Part shown: piece by piece, positions 46,376 to 60,100 of the stretch
Numbering within the stretch: the stretch's first letter is position 1
Layout of the letters: every line of letters starts with the position of its first letter
NCBI RefSeq assembly: GCF_009389715.1
Contig: NC_052401.1
Coordinates: forward strand, 4,251,530-4,315,529
Reading direction: 5' to 3'
Source of the DNA: Phoenix dactylifera
Lineage: Eukaryota; Streptophyta; Magnoliopsida; Arecales; Arecaceae
DNA: 64,000 nucleotides
Notes under the pieces: generated by a model
What the model was told of the DNA's origin: nothing
Databases searched by the model: none
What the model saw: only the letters and a program-made list of their open reading frames with translations
Made by a program: the position numbers and the translations under genes

Positions 46376-46390
46376 CCAGGAAAGTTTATG
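46376..46390 (+). promoter_or_regulatory. Non-tRNA primer-binding site, complementary to own LTR
   Basis: CCAGGAAAGTTTATG begins two bases after the LTR, the usual copia distance, but lacks the TGG start expected for pairing with a tRNA 3' CCA end. It is an exact 15-nt reverse complement of 46201-46215 in the LTR. Self-priming, as known for the fungal element Tf1, is the inference. Confidence 0.65.
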
Positions 46391-46913
46391 TACGGTTAGC
46401 ACTAGATTTTAGATTGCAATATTTATTAAATATTTTGCTGCATAATTATAAATTGTTCTATTTTAGCTGTTACACATTTATGCTAGCTTTACTTTAATAC
46501 TTAATTTTTTAAGTAAAATATTAGATTGCTTAACCTCCAAGAGCTTTATTAATACCTCCATTTGGACTCCTTACGGAGTAATTTCCAGATTCCATTCAAA
46601 CGAAAATTCGGAAATTGGTTAATTCATAGGAGCTAGCTTAATATTGCACTTAGGATAAAATTGAACGATATCTAGTGAAATTATCTATTGAATAACGGTG
46701 TCTAAGAAAAGCTTGTCAAAAAGGCATACGTGCCTAAAAAAGGCTGGTACTTAAGTGAGCCAAGTGCTCCACCACCGATCTGGAGCTGATCTGGCTGTTA
46801 TTCTTTGGATTTTTTAATTAGACATCTAAAGTTCAATTTAAATATCAGTGCAATAATTTGACATAAACCTTCTCATTTCCACAGGTGTCAAAATTGTGTT
46901 AAGCTACAAACTA
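46391..46913 (+). other. Leader of element 3
   Basis: About 520 bp of non-coding sequence between the primer position and the first gag ATG (46914). A TTTCCACAGGTG string at 46877-46888 resembles a splice acceptor, but no use of it is shown. Confidence 0.5.
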
Positions 46914-49900
46914 ATGGCTTCCCACGCATCTGAAAATCTTAGTGCTAAACCTGAAAAATTTGATGGTCAAAACTTTAGAAGGTGGCAGAATCAAATGCGG
47001 TTCTAGCTCACCACCTTAGGCTTGATCTCCGCCATTGGTGGGTCTAACCCATCTGCTTCACGACCTTCTACTCGCAACAACCCAAACCTTGCTCCTTCTG
47101 ATGATGCATCCTCCACTAGGACTCCAGAAGAAACCAACTACCACTGTCTTCATAAAATTCTAGGAGCCCTTTCTGATAGGCTTTATGATATTTATTATAT
47201 AGCTAAGAGTGCCAAAGATCTCTGGGATACCTTAGAAAATAAATATGGACTTGATGATGCCGGGGTAAAGAGATTCAAAGCTTCTAACTTTAGCAAGTTT
47301 AAATTTGTTGATTCCAAATTTATGAATGATCAAATCCATGAATATGAAACATTGATTCTTCAACTCCAGGCAAATGGAACCCACTTAGATGAGTCTTTCC
47401 AAGTTGCCTGTATTATAGACAAACTTCCCTCTACCTGGTCAGACTTTGCCAAGACTTTGAGCCACACCCAAGGTGATCTGTCTCTAACCCAAGTCCTAAA
47501 TTCTATTAGGATTGAAGAACAACATCGCCTTAGAGAAAAATCTCACTCCTCCAATCCTTTGCCCAAAGTCAACAATGTTGAATCCAAGCCCAAATCCAAA
47601 AATCAGAATCGTTTTTTCCGTCCCAACCACAACAAGTCCTTCAAGAAGAAATCATTCAACCATAGGAACTCCTTTCAGCCCAACAACAGAAAACCCAACT
47701 TCTCTCAGAACCAGAAGAAAGAGAAAGAAGGAGAATCTGTTCGTTGCTGTTTTGTCTGTGGTCGGACCAACCATATGGCCAACCAATGCTTCTACAAGAT
47801 CACTACTCCTCGTCAACCTAGAAGTAAGGGTCCTACCACTTCTGGTGCCCAGGCCAACATGGTGACCTGTGGGGCTAACTCCTTTGAGACTGCTATCAGG
47901 TCTGTTTCTTTCATACCTGAAGTTAACATGACACAATTAGCACTTGACTGGTGGATTGATACCGGAGCTAGTATACATGTTTGTTCTGATCGCTCCTGGT
48001 TTTCATCTTATCAGATCTCATGTAGAGGAACTGTGACCATGGGTAATAATGCTGTGGCGCGCGTGCTTGGAGCGGGACGAGTGGATCTGACACTTACCTC
48101 TGGGAAGATCCTTACTCTGCAAGGCGTGCACCACGTTCCAGACATCCGTAGAAATCTAGTTAGTGGATCCTTGCTTGTCCAGCAAGGATACCGAATTGTT
48201 TTTGAATCAAATAAAGTTGTTGTAACCCATGGTGTCTCTTTCATCGAAAAAGGTTTTCTTTGTGATGGATTGTTTAAACTCAATGTGATTATTCCATCTA
48301 TGAATGAAAATTCTATTGTTCTTCATATTGACTCTCCTGTTGTCTAGCATAGTAGGCTGGGACATGTAAACTATAGTTCAATTAAAAGATTAATGCACTT
48401 GAATTTAATCCCAAAATCAGAAATTAAGAATAATGATAAATGTGAGATATGTGTAGAGGCCAAATTACCCAAAAAACCCTTTCACTCTGTAAGTAGAGAT
48501 TCTGATCTCCTTGAACTCATATATAGTGATGTATGTGACTCAGGGAGAACCTCAAGGGGTGGAAACAAATATTTTGTAACTTTCATAGATGACCTTTCTA
48601 GATACTGTCACCTCTATCTTATCAAAGCTAAAAATGAGGTCTTAAATAAATTCAAAGTCTATAAAGCAGAGGCTGAAAACCAACTAGATAAAAAGATTAA
48701 AATCTTAAGGTCTGATAGAGGAGGTGAATATACCTCTTTTGAGCTGACCCAGTTCTGTGAAGAACATGGGATAATTCATGAAGTGACAGCTCCTTATTCA
48801 CCCCAATCTAATGGAGTAGCTGAGAGAAAGAATAGAACCTTAATGGATATGGTTAACTCTATGTTAATTAGTTCAGGTGCACCAGAAAATCTTTGGGGGG
48901 AAGCACTAGTAACTGCATCTTATATCTTGAATAGAATTCCATTCAAACATAATGATAAAACTCCATATGAAATCTGGAAACATAGAAAACCTAACTTAAA
49001 ATATTTAAAAGTGTGGGGGTGCTTAGCTAAAGTAAAAATTTCAGAAAATAAAAGAAAGAAAATTGGACCCAAAACAATAGATGCAATATTTATAGGATAT
49101 GCAATTGAGAGTAATGCTAATAGATTTTTAGTGTTTAACTCTCAAATAAATGAAATTAATAACAACACTATAATGGAAGCAAGAGATGCAATCTACTTTG
49201 AAAGTATATTTCCTTTTAAAATAAGGATAAATGATCAAATAAATACAAATAATAACTTAGGGACTAGTTCTAGCAGAACCAGATTTAGAGAAGAAGAAGA
49301 AGAAACTGAACGTAGAAGAAGTAAAAGAACTAGAGTTGAAAAGAACTTTGGAGAAGACTACTACACATTCCTAATAGAAGACTATCCTACTTCTTTAGAG
49401 GATGCCTTGAAATCTCTAGATGCCCCCTTCTGGAAAGAAGCAATAGATAATGAAATGCAATCTATAATCCAAAACCATACTTGGGAATTGGCAGACCTAC
49501 CCCAGGAAATAAATCCATAGGGTGTAAATGGATCTTTAAGAAGAAACTTAGGCCAGATGGAACTGTAGACAAATATAAGGCTAGGTTAGTAGCCAAAGGT
49601 TTTACTCAAAAATCTGGGATTGCCTTCTTTGATGTTTATGCCCCTGTAGCTAGAATCACTACTATTAGGATTCTTGTTGCCTTGGCTTCCATTCATAAGC
49701 TGGTTATACATCAAATGGATGTTAAAACTGCTTTCTTGAATGAGGACCTAGATGAAGAGATCTACATGAACCAACCCGAATGTTTCATTGTCCCAGGTCA
49801 AGAGAAAAAGGTATGTAGGTTGATTAGATCTCTTTATGGTCTAAAACAAGCCCCCAAACAATGGCACCTTAAATTTGATGAAATAATTCTAACTAATGGA

Positions 49901-50920
49901 TTTAAAATTAATAACACAGATGAATGTGTATATTATAAAAAGAAGAATAACAAAATTATAATTTTATGTTTATATGTAGATGATATCCTAATTTTTGGAT
50001 CAGACTTAGAAATTATTAATGAAGTAAAACAATTTTTATCTCTAAAATTTGACATGAAAGATTTAGGACAAGCAGACCTAATCCTTAATACTAAAATCAT
50101 AAGGAATGAAAATGGAATAACTTTATCCCAAAGCCACTATGTGGAGAAAATTCTTAAAAAGTTTCACTACTCTGATTGTCATCCTGTATCTACTCCCTAT
50201 AATCCATCTCTTCATCTAAAGAAGAACTTAGGTGATCCAGTCAATCAAAGCTTGTATGCCCAGATCATTGGTTCTTTAGGATTTCTTGCAAATTATACCA
50301 GACCTGATATTGCATACTCTGTGAACTGACTAAGTAGATATACTCACAATCCTAATAATGATCATTGGACTGCCCTAGAAAGAATTCTCAGGTACCTTAA
50401 GGGTACCATATTTCTAGGATTACACTATTGTGGTTATCCTGCTGTTCTGGAAGGCTATAGTGATGCCAACTGGATCAGTGATACAGTTGACACCAAATCC
50501 ACCACTGGTTTTGTCTTTCTTTTAGGAGGTGCAGCTGTATCATGGAAGTCTACCAAACAAACTGTAGTGGATAGGAGCACCATGGAATCTGAAATGATTG
50601 CCCTAGATACCACTAGCATTGAAGCCGAGTGGCTTAGAGATCTACTGATAGATTTGCCTATTGAGACTTCACCATTACCTTCTATATCTATTCATTGTGA
50701 CTGCAGATCTGCTATAGATAAATGCAATCAAGAAAATGCAAATGTGAAAATGAATAGGCACTTGAAAGTGCGCCATAAATCATTGAGATACAAATTAAAG
50801 AATAACTTGATTGCACTAAATTTTGTAAGATCCGAAAGGAATCTAGCTGATCAGCTTACCAAAGGATTGTCTAGAACAGTGGTTCTAGAGTTGTCGAGGG
50901 GGATGGGGCTAAGCCCATAA
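46914..50920 (+). CDS. gag-pol region of copia element 3
   Basis: gag runs from the ATG at 46914 and contains a CCHC knuckle near 47745-47800 ([14 protein letters not shown]). Protease is marked by [14 protein letters not shown] near 47950. Integrase (48480-49050) shows [14 protein letters not shown] and [10 protein letters not shown]. Reverse transcriptase (49500-50230) shows DVKTAFLN and LYVDDIL. RNase H (50440-50910) ends in DQLTKGLSR and SRGMGLSP. The organisation is normal for copia. The region is broken, with about four breaks, and no intact polyprotein is present. Confidence 0.92.
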
Positions 50921-51473
50921 GTAAAGTCACCACGGTGGTAACCCAACCTGAAAAGGTTCAATGGGTAGAAACAAGCTAGATAGGTGACTAATGAGGAGCA
51001 CTATTTGTTTTTCCCATCCCTAGGGCAACAGTGCTCATAAAAAGCAAGGGTTAGGTTGAGTTTTTACTCTTAATGAATCCGAGACCCATGAGGCAGGGTA
51101 CCTACTTGCTCGTACCCTTTTTCAGGATTCACCTATATGCGTGTAGTCGTGAGGCCTCGACTGTGGGAAGTGGGCTGTTCCCTAATAACACACATGAAGA
51201 GATACCTGCGCATGGCCGTAAAGCGCAAACCCGCTTCGAGCATGTTCACGCTATATTATGTGTGCTGTTGATGAAATCTGAGCCATGGACCAAGGTTCAA
51301 GGCATAGTCCACTTTGGCTCCACAGAGGTAATCAATTGTCACTAAGTGAAGGTTCAAACCGAAAGGTACCTACACCTATTACATAATATAAGATACTCAG
51401 CATTTTATTTTGATTTTTTTTAAAATTTTATTTTGATTTTAAATTTTTTAAATATTTAATTTATGTGGGGGAT
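50921..51473 (+). other. 3' region and polypurine tract of element 3
   Basis: About 550 bp of non-coding sequence follow RNase H and end in GTGGGGGA (about 51465-51472) directly before the 3' LTR. The unusual length for a 3' region suggests conserved RNA structure, which is inference. Confidence 0.6.
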
Positions 51474-52216
51474 TGTTGAATTAAATCAAATAATTTAAAA
51501 TTTGAAAACCAAAATTGGTTAACGGCCAAGTGGCAAGCATCCGTGCACAAGCAAGGGAGCAAACATGGAAGAATTTCTAATGAAAGCAAACCATGACAAG
51601 TGTCATGTATCCAGCGTAGGAGCAAACATGGAAAGGCCCCTCGAAGAAAAAAGGAAGCATGAACGGCCAAGATGCAATAAGCCGAAGAATCAAAGGAGCA
51701 CAAGAAGACACGTCATCAATCCGCGGGAGGGGAATCTTCTTCTTTTGACGTGTCTGAGCCTATATAAAGGGCTCTAGGGATCATTTCAAAGGACAATCAA
51801 AATTTTCTCTTCTCCCTATTCCAAGAGTCTAGATAAAAAAAGGCTCTAGGGATCATTGGGGAGAAAAGAAATAAAGAAAATTTTTCTTCTCCTCATAATT
51901 TTTCTAAGTTTCTTTTGAGCTATCTGCAAGCGTGAACGTGCTCTTCTTTCTTCCCTGGAGGCGCACTGACGGGGAAGACGTGGTTCTGTATTGGGTCGTC
52001 GTATCTCTAGGAGATCTGTGCCAGCAGACCCGTGCGTGGGGGGCATAAACTTTCCTGGGACAGCGCATCAGCGTGCTTCGATCCACAAGCCATCTTCTCT
52101 CTCTTTCTTCATTTTATTATTATATTGTCAAGTTAGTTATTTGCTAGTTTATTCTTCTTATTTATTGTTTTTGAATATTAGAAATATTTAATTATATTTG
52201 TGCATCTAGGCTAACA
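51474..52216 (+). repeat. 3' LTR of element 3 (743 bp)
   Basis: Same length as the 5' LTR, with 8 substitutions counted by eye and no indels. The primer-complementary segment is unchanged at 52044-52058. Confidence 0.96.
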
Positions 52217-52221
52217 ATGTT

Positions 52222-52350
52222 TACACAACGGTGCCCGTTGCTTATTCTGCTTCTAATTGGATTGTAGATTCTGGAGCAATGAGGCATGTAGCAAGAGATC
52301 CGTCGGGTTCGTTATTTTCTATCAAGTTCGAGTTGGGAGAATGAAGAAAA
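52222..52350 (+). mobile_element. Older copia remnant, right half
   Basis: The plus-strand reading WIVDSGAMRHVARD is a copia protease motif. It lies directly right of the target duplication of element 3 and corresponds in domain order to the zinc-knuckle remnant on the left side. Confidence 0.65.
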
Positions 52351-54180
52351 TTCATAGAGAATAGTATAGACAACCCCTAGTTTTCATAATTCATAGCTTC
52401 TTGCTCGGTTGACTAGCTTGTATCACAACCCTTCATTTTTACTATCATCCTACACCTTCTAATCTCTTTCTATTTTTTAGTTTTCTCATAATTGCTTAAA
52501 CTTTTGTTCTCATTTAAAAAGCTCTTAAGGATTCCTTAATCTACCCTTAACCTTCCAACCTTTAATTGACAAGTAGGTTGCAAGAGAAAAAAATATTTAT
52601 GTGAAACTTGAGCTTAAATTATATAAATGATGCAGCAAATGAGTTGAGAGATGGATACATCCATATTCCAAACTTATATAACCAACTGAAAAATGGCAAC
52701 ACAGCCAAAAGTATTTAACATTATTGTAATCCACTAGCAATGTCACAAATCAAAGGATTAAGTTTTTCTTCCAATGAAGCATAAAAGAATGGAAAATCTC
52801 CTTATAGGGAAGGTATAAAGGGTTGTCGAAGTTGCAATAACCTAGTGCAGTAGAATTCGTGTTATTTCCCTTATATTAATTATTTTAGAAGAAGAAAACC
52901 TTGTTTTAGGCACTTGCTTGAAAGCCTCTATTTTTGTGCTCGCTTCTTTTGTTAACATCATTCTCAACAGTATTGCTTTATGCTAGCAGTGCAATTCTAG
53001 AACAAGTCTCCATATTCACATCGTTAATTTAGAATTCTGTCTTATCCTTCTCCATAAATTCCTGAGAGGGAAGACCATCGTTGCACAAAATTAAGTCATA
53101 CCATCACAAACCATTCATGTAATATTTTAACATCCAAGCTCTCCCTGATTGCTTGAAATTTTGTTGCCACTGCACCATCATTCAAGTTACTGCTTCAACC
53201 TGCATGGGATAATTCAGAACAACCATGGTTAGCGATCCTCTCGATTCTTACATAATTAAATATCCTTGACTTCAGTTACCCCAGACTCCCCTGCAGCAAT
53301 TGCAATAATTTCTGCTAAACTTAGCTACTCTTCTATTTTTGAGAAGTGATGAACTTGAAAAGAATTCGTATATTAGTATGTTCTAGACTGATATGCTCAT
53401 TCATTTCCTCAGAATAGTTGCAGTTTGTTGGAGAATGCTACTTTTAAGTACATTAGAACTTAGAGTGGCCACAATTTATGCTGGATAAGAGTGTGAAGGC
53501 TGTCTCTATACAGTATAATGTATATTGATTTGCCAAATTGCTTGATAAGTCCAAGAAACAATAGATTTAGTATCCATCAACTGTGTCCTAGTGATTGGGA
53601 ACCCATCTTCTGCATTGCATAAATTCTCAACTCAAAAAGCTTCACCAAATATATGAACTACTTGCAGAATGGGATCAATCAGCAGAACACATTAATGTTA
53701 AAGAGGGCCATCATTTATTCATTTTAACCCTGTGCAAGTGCTCTGTTCATCCATTTTCCATATAAGTGGGAGAATACATTTTAATTGATGATTCATTCCG
53801 TGATGCAAGCACCATCATAGTACATGCATGGTAATTTAACACCATGCAGGTACAAAAAAAACTAGAAATTTGAATGACACAATTCATCAATGTTGTACTA
53901 CAGCATCTGCCTCCAGCATGAAGAGTAAATGCATTCTCCTCAGAATAACCAACTCGATCAGCCACCTGTTCTGAAGCGAATATATTGGAAGGAATTTGTC
54001 TTGGTTTTCCATCGTTTTTATTCTGTTCCCTATGGAAAATGACTCGAGCTAGCAAAATCTGAAGAGATGGCAGACTCATCAAATTACCTTCTATATGTGA
54101 AGAATGAATGGCTCTATGAAAATATACAAGGTGCAAGAAGAAATGCATTTCAGAGGTTTTATATTTCTGATTTTGTTTAA
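52351..54180. other. Intergenic, downstream of the STICHEL-like gene
   Basis: No gene or defined repeat. The right few hundred bases probably include the 3' untranslated region of the minus-strand gene. Confidence 0.5.
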
Positions 54181-57100
54181 TCATTTCCTGAATCTGCTTT
54201 CAATCGATGTCGACTTCCCACAGAGCCCATACAATGAAAGGCGACAAGTCTTTTGTGACCGTACACGAGTTCCTTGTCTCACCTGATAATAAAAATAGTC
54301 TTGGTCACTTTGGGTGTCTAAACCTCCTGAAGAACAGTGTAAATGAGAACTGTTACCTTTCCTCCCTGAGGTGTGCGAGTTTTCCAACAAAAGAGCCCAT
54401 TACAACCAGGTCCGGATTCATACCCCCTGCAGTATGGTGATAATTAGTATAGCCAACAAAAAAATGAAAATGATTGAATAACATCAACATGGATTGAATC
54501 AAGGTATTATAAAATCTATTGTTGGGTTTCAAATCAAAAAGCAACAAAATTAAAATGGTTTGAATGTTGAGACTCAAGAAAAGAGAAAAGAAACAAATCA
54601 AAACCAAAATTTGCAATACTTTGCCTTATTAGACAAATGTTAAACACCTGACCATGTCCAAAAAAAAAAAATCTAGCCTGAATGTGATTTGTAAATACAG
54701 GAAATAACATCTCCAAAATAAAATTGGAAAGAAGCTTCAATTCTACACACTAGATATTGGTATATTAACATATCCACCATTATCAACATATCATAAGTTA
54801 TTGATATTATAACCCCATGCTGTGATGAACTGTAACGAACGTCGACTCAAGAAAACATTGGAAAGATATTGGTCTTAACAACAAAAAGTACTCTACAGTA
54901 TTTGCTGTTTTATTTCACCCATCTTTAGTCACACTATAAAACTAATGTCAAAACAAAGTAACAACCAGCCAACACTGTATCAGCTAGCTGATTAATTGTT
55001 CTATAATGTATTACCAGTTTCCATCGTAGAAAATTTAAACTGAAAATACAAATTTAAGATGAAAACTTGAATAACAAACATGAGTACGTCAACAGCAGTA
55101 AATAATAAACATTATTCTTGCTGTACAAGAAAAGATTGAAAATCATTTTGTGTGACATGTTTACAACAATTTTTACAAAATATGATGTACCTTTAACTTA
55201 GATCATTAAGATTCAGTTCTAGATTGCATAAGACGAATTTTAAAGAATAAAAAAATGGCAATAGCAGACGAAGAGAATTTGATAAATACACTTGTCTGCT
55301 TCAAAATATATTGAAAGAAATTATAACTCACAGGTTCTCTCTGTCAAAATTGGTATTGTAGCCGTTACTGTGTAACAAACTAGGAGAAATGGCATAGTGA
55401 TTGACGCTCCCAACAAATTGTTCCTCTTGGTGCCCTTGAGTATAGCTGATTTTTAAAGTTCTAATCTCATTATTCAATTCATTTTCCCATTGTTTTAGTG
55501 ACATATCTTGTGCAGCAGAAGACTGATTTTGGTTCTGACAAGTGACACCATTTTGTGGCAGAACTTGGTTCTTCTCAGGTTTTGGAAGACTAGCAAATCC
55601 AGGCCTATACTTTTCTGCAGCTTGAAGCCATGCATTCTCCAACCTTCGCTCATCAGTAGGTGTCATGTGTGTCCTTTGCATTAAAAACTCCTGGGCTGTC
55701 TCTTTGGTGTTGCTAGCTCCATTATTTCCTTCTGAAGAAAACATGGGAAAAATTGCCACTTGCAAGTCTTTGTCTGCCACCTGAGAGCTATTCTCTTGTG
55801 TTCTCTGCATCCTTCCATCAGAATGATCCAAACTTTTCCTAGTCATGTTGGGGTTCCCTTTGAGTCCATCTTTATCAGAAGATTTGTTTAAAATATCAGA
55901 TTCTACCTTCCTTTCCTTATCCAGGTTTGTGATTACTTCTGTCAGGTTGTTGATTGGAGAGTTTGACATGAAAGTTTCAGTCAAAAGTCCTAATCTGACC
56001 TCTACATTCTGTCTCAGCACAATCTCCATTGAGTTTGTGATACTTCTCAAGAATCTCTCAGCTCTGGGTTTTATATTCTTATCCTCAAATGCCATGAAAG
56101 CAACCAAAATGCCTGCAAAGCAGTAGCACATTAACTTACATGCAAGCAACTTCATTGCAATACGAATGACTGACCAGCTATTTGCCTTTTGTAGATACAA
56201 AAAATATTAGCTTAAAAAAGGGTATGTAACAAAATATAAAGAAACAGTTTTGAATATAATATCCACTATAAATGGAAAGCGTTGATAAACTTGTGTTTTA
56301 TGTGAAACACAATAACAAAATTTTTATAACCCTGCAGACATGGTGCATGAGGTCAAGGATAAACATTGAAGGGCTGGGTGCAGCAGCCCATAAGAAAAAT
56401 TTAACAGCCAGGCAACAGCTATCTCAGAGGTCCCGAAATATCAGAATTCTCAGGAACATGCTATGAAATTTAATTGCCTTAAATATGCAAAGTTCCAAAA
56501 ATTACATAAAATTATTTTTTATCTCTAAACTTTTTCAGAAGTGTTCAAGATATGTTAATACTTGAAATCTGCCCGTACATACACCTCTAGACATATATAA
56601 TTTCACATATATCATAAGCTATGGAGCATTGTGTGATAATATATAAGGCTAAAGCTTCCATAGAAATAGAAAATCATGGAAATATATAAGTCATCAAGAG
56701 TTTGACATTTACTTGATTTTAATGCTTTCCCTCAAGAACCTAAAATGTACAACAGGCTAATTAGCTGCTGTTTTTTTTTTTGGTACATTTTGGCTGCTGA
56801 TTTCAATTGTTGAGTGCTACTGCCTCAAGGATCTCCACACAGTAGAACCCTTACTGAGTTGTAGCAAGGTATCAAAAACAAAAGTGCGAAAAGTTTAATT
56901 AAATGGAAGCAGACTAAAGGACTATTATTTATTAGTTCCAAGGAGCACCAATCTGGTCTTGACTTCTGGCTGGTGGCCAAGGTCATACATTCCACATGAC
57001 AACATAAGCATTATCTACATACATGGAAGGATTGCAGAGCTGATCAGCATACCACGGCATGGCATCACATGATAAATACAGTATCAGCGCTTTGCTGGCA

Positions 57101-60100
57101 CACTGCACTGGCATGATACCAGCTGCATCCCAGTATTGGGCATGCTACAGTGCCTGTGCATGCTAGTGCATGCCAAGCATACAAAGCACCAGCATGAAAC
57201 AGCATGTCAGGCATGACCTTTATATGTACCTGGCTAGCTCCAGGCCAGAATGCCACTGGCACAATTAATTCAATCCTTACTAATATGATCACAAACAAGT
57301 GCACAGACATGTAATAAATGCTTAAGAGAAGTAAATGAGTAGTCAAGCAGAGAAAGCTTCCCTATGTCGGTCTAGAGCATGTCAATCAACTATTTAGTCA
57401 GATAATAGTCTGGGATAAAATTATGGCCTACCTTCATGTTCAGTGATTGATACTAGCTTTCCATGAACTCCAAGTAATTCTCTCAATGTCTTCGAATGAC
57501 ATCTTTGGATGCACCTTCTCCAAATCTCAGCCAACTTCTCAGGGCTTACACACCTTACAACTCTTTTTCCTGGGGCATCATTTGTCTGTGTGGAATCCAG
57601 TAAGCTTCTATCGACAAATCTACTATGTGAAGGCAACACATCACAGATTAAGTTCTCATTCATTGTCATTCTATATGATGATGATGAGCCATTAAGGCTT
57701 GGATGTCCATTGGTCGATCTAGGAATCAAACCTACATTTAGTTCCTGAGGCATAAGTGAAGGATGAGACTTGTTCTTGCAAAGTGGGATGTCTTTGACCA
57801 TTTCAGATGCATTATCATTAAATTTTTTAGCACTGTGTTTGCAGATGCTGCTTGATTGATTAGTTTCCAGATTATGGCCAGAGCCAAGCTGTAGAAGAGC
57901 TGCAGTGAACCATGTTGAGCGTTCGCTTGAAAGCCTTAACTGCTTTTCGGCATCTGAAAGAATCTTCAATGCTTGTTGCAACCTCTCTAATTCAGCTTCA
58001 GTTACTGGAGAATAATCCAGGGGCAAAGGAATATAAGAATCAGACCTTTGAGTCAATCTGAGTTAATTGCAGAACAACATACACCACCATTATCAGATAC
58101 AGTTTATGTGGACAAAAATTAACACATGCAGATATAGTTGATGTGACATTTTAAATTTAGAAAATAGTACTGCTGTAAAGAAATGTGAAAGGGGCAGAAG
58201 CAAAACATTTGGGGCCTATTTAGATATGGCTAACAATCCTGCAAGAATCGGACCTGTTGGTCCATGTAGCTTGCATTTTTTAAGGGCCTGTCCATTATCC
58301 AGCCTTTGGGCTGCAGAAAGAAAAAAAAAGACCAATGAAGGTCTTTTTTCCTTCTCATAGGATTTGTACTGGAGGTGTTTAGCTGATAGAGCCATGCTTG
58401 AATGGGAGCCTGATCCATGAATCTTGCAGGACTTTAGCATCACTTGTTGATAGTAGCAAATGACAGAAGAGAAACCAAAGAATTATGCCAAAATGGTACA
58501 ATCAATGATGATAATGAAATTAAATTAAAAAAAAAAGTTGCAACTTATGCAAAGATATAAGAATGCCACAGTAAACTGATATTAATACAGTCAAATGTTG
58601 ACAGTACATTGGTAACAAGAAATATTAATCAGGTAACATGAATTTTTCTGAGTTCATGTTGAATATAACACCACCTTCAGGACTTGATTCAAACCAAAAT
58701 GATACTTTTCTCCGAAAACTTCATATGGATTTACATGTGCATGACCCATCAATTTGACAGCCTGAAACCATCTGAGCAGCATTTATGAAATGAATCTGCT
58801 CCATGTTTGAATGACAAAGGCCCAATTTGAAATTAGCATATTGATTGAGCAGTTTGCCTCAAGAATAAAGGGTATCACATACTATGCATAAAGATATTGA
58901 GCTCACTATGTGTTCATTTTACTAAAAGGTACTGATTTAGGTGACAGAAAGGAGTACTAGTTGAACTTTGTATACTCACAACTTCGCCTGCCAAGAGTTG
59001 TAGTACCACATTGCGAGTTGGCCAACCGGTAAGTTCCAGCAATAATGTCCATTATGAGCCCAGCTAATTGAGACATCAGAGCCATCGGATCAACACCAGA
59101 ATCCATCAGCTCTCTGGACCTTTCGACAGTTTCTGCAGTGTTTGATGACATGGCTATCTCCAAAAGATCAAGTAATTTCTCATCTGAGACAACCCCAACC
59201 TGGAAGTTTACACAATAAGTTGCTTCTGATATAAAAGAAGTCAATCCTACTACAAAATTCAAGATAAAGGAAAAGTCCAAGCCAATATTTAACAATCTTT
59301 AGTTTCACTAAAAAATTTATAATGCCTGTTTGACTATGACAGTTGCTATTATTGACAGCATCAGTGAAATCAAAACCCAAAAACTGATAATTCTAATATA
59401 GAGATTTAAAAACTTCATCAAAAAACAAACACAGAAACTCACAAATGCTAAATAAACATATCCTGGAAAAAGTGCAAAGATTAATCCTGTTTTCAGATTA
59501 TTGACTCCCGAAATCAAAAGCTAACCAAATGCTCAGAAATCTTCTAACAATATCACTTGGTACGTTTTAGACTCTACAGAGTGAACCCATGTTTTGTTGT
59601 CATTAATACCTTCCCAGATAATGATCACCTTCACCAGCATTCGATAAATCAGATCAGTATCAGTTTGTCAAAACTAATATCAGAAAGATAAAATGCAAGG
59701 AAACTGTAATGAACAGAGATATTCGGAAGCAAACTCACTAGATCGTTAACAAGAGAAGTGGTTATTTTTCTTCCTAGCAAACTCAGTTGATCTAGCATTG
59801 TTTCTGCATCCCGAAGTGAACCATCTGAGTTTAATGCAATCAAATCTAGAGCCTCCAATTCAATATCAAGGTTTTCTGCAGCAGAAAGCTTTCTCAACCG
59901 GAGGATTATATCAGCATCTTTAACCTTCGAAAAAATGTACTTCTGACACCGTGATGCAATAGCTTGGGGCAAGTTGTCTGGCTCGATAGTTATGAATATG
60001 AAGACAACACGAGGTGGTGGTTCCTCAAGAAATTTCGTAAAGGCTGACCACATTTTGGAAGATAACATGTGGCATTCATCAATGACAAAGACTTTGTATC

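Larger units (their letters stand above)
45631..52216 (+). mobile_element. Ty1-copia retrotransposon 3, full length but broken
   Basis: Two LTRs of 743 bp and an exact 5-bp target duplication ATGTT (45626-45630 and 52217-52221) bound the element. Inside are a leader, gag with zinc knuckle, protease, integrase, reverse transcriptase, RNase H, a 550-bp 3' region and a polypurine tract. By eye the LTRs differ at 8 of 743 positions (about 1.1%), the same divergence as in element 2, so it is also recent. The coding region has about four breaks. It belongs to a different copia lineage from elements 1 and 2. It is inserted in an older copia remnant. Confidence 0.95.
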
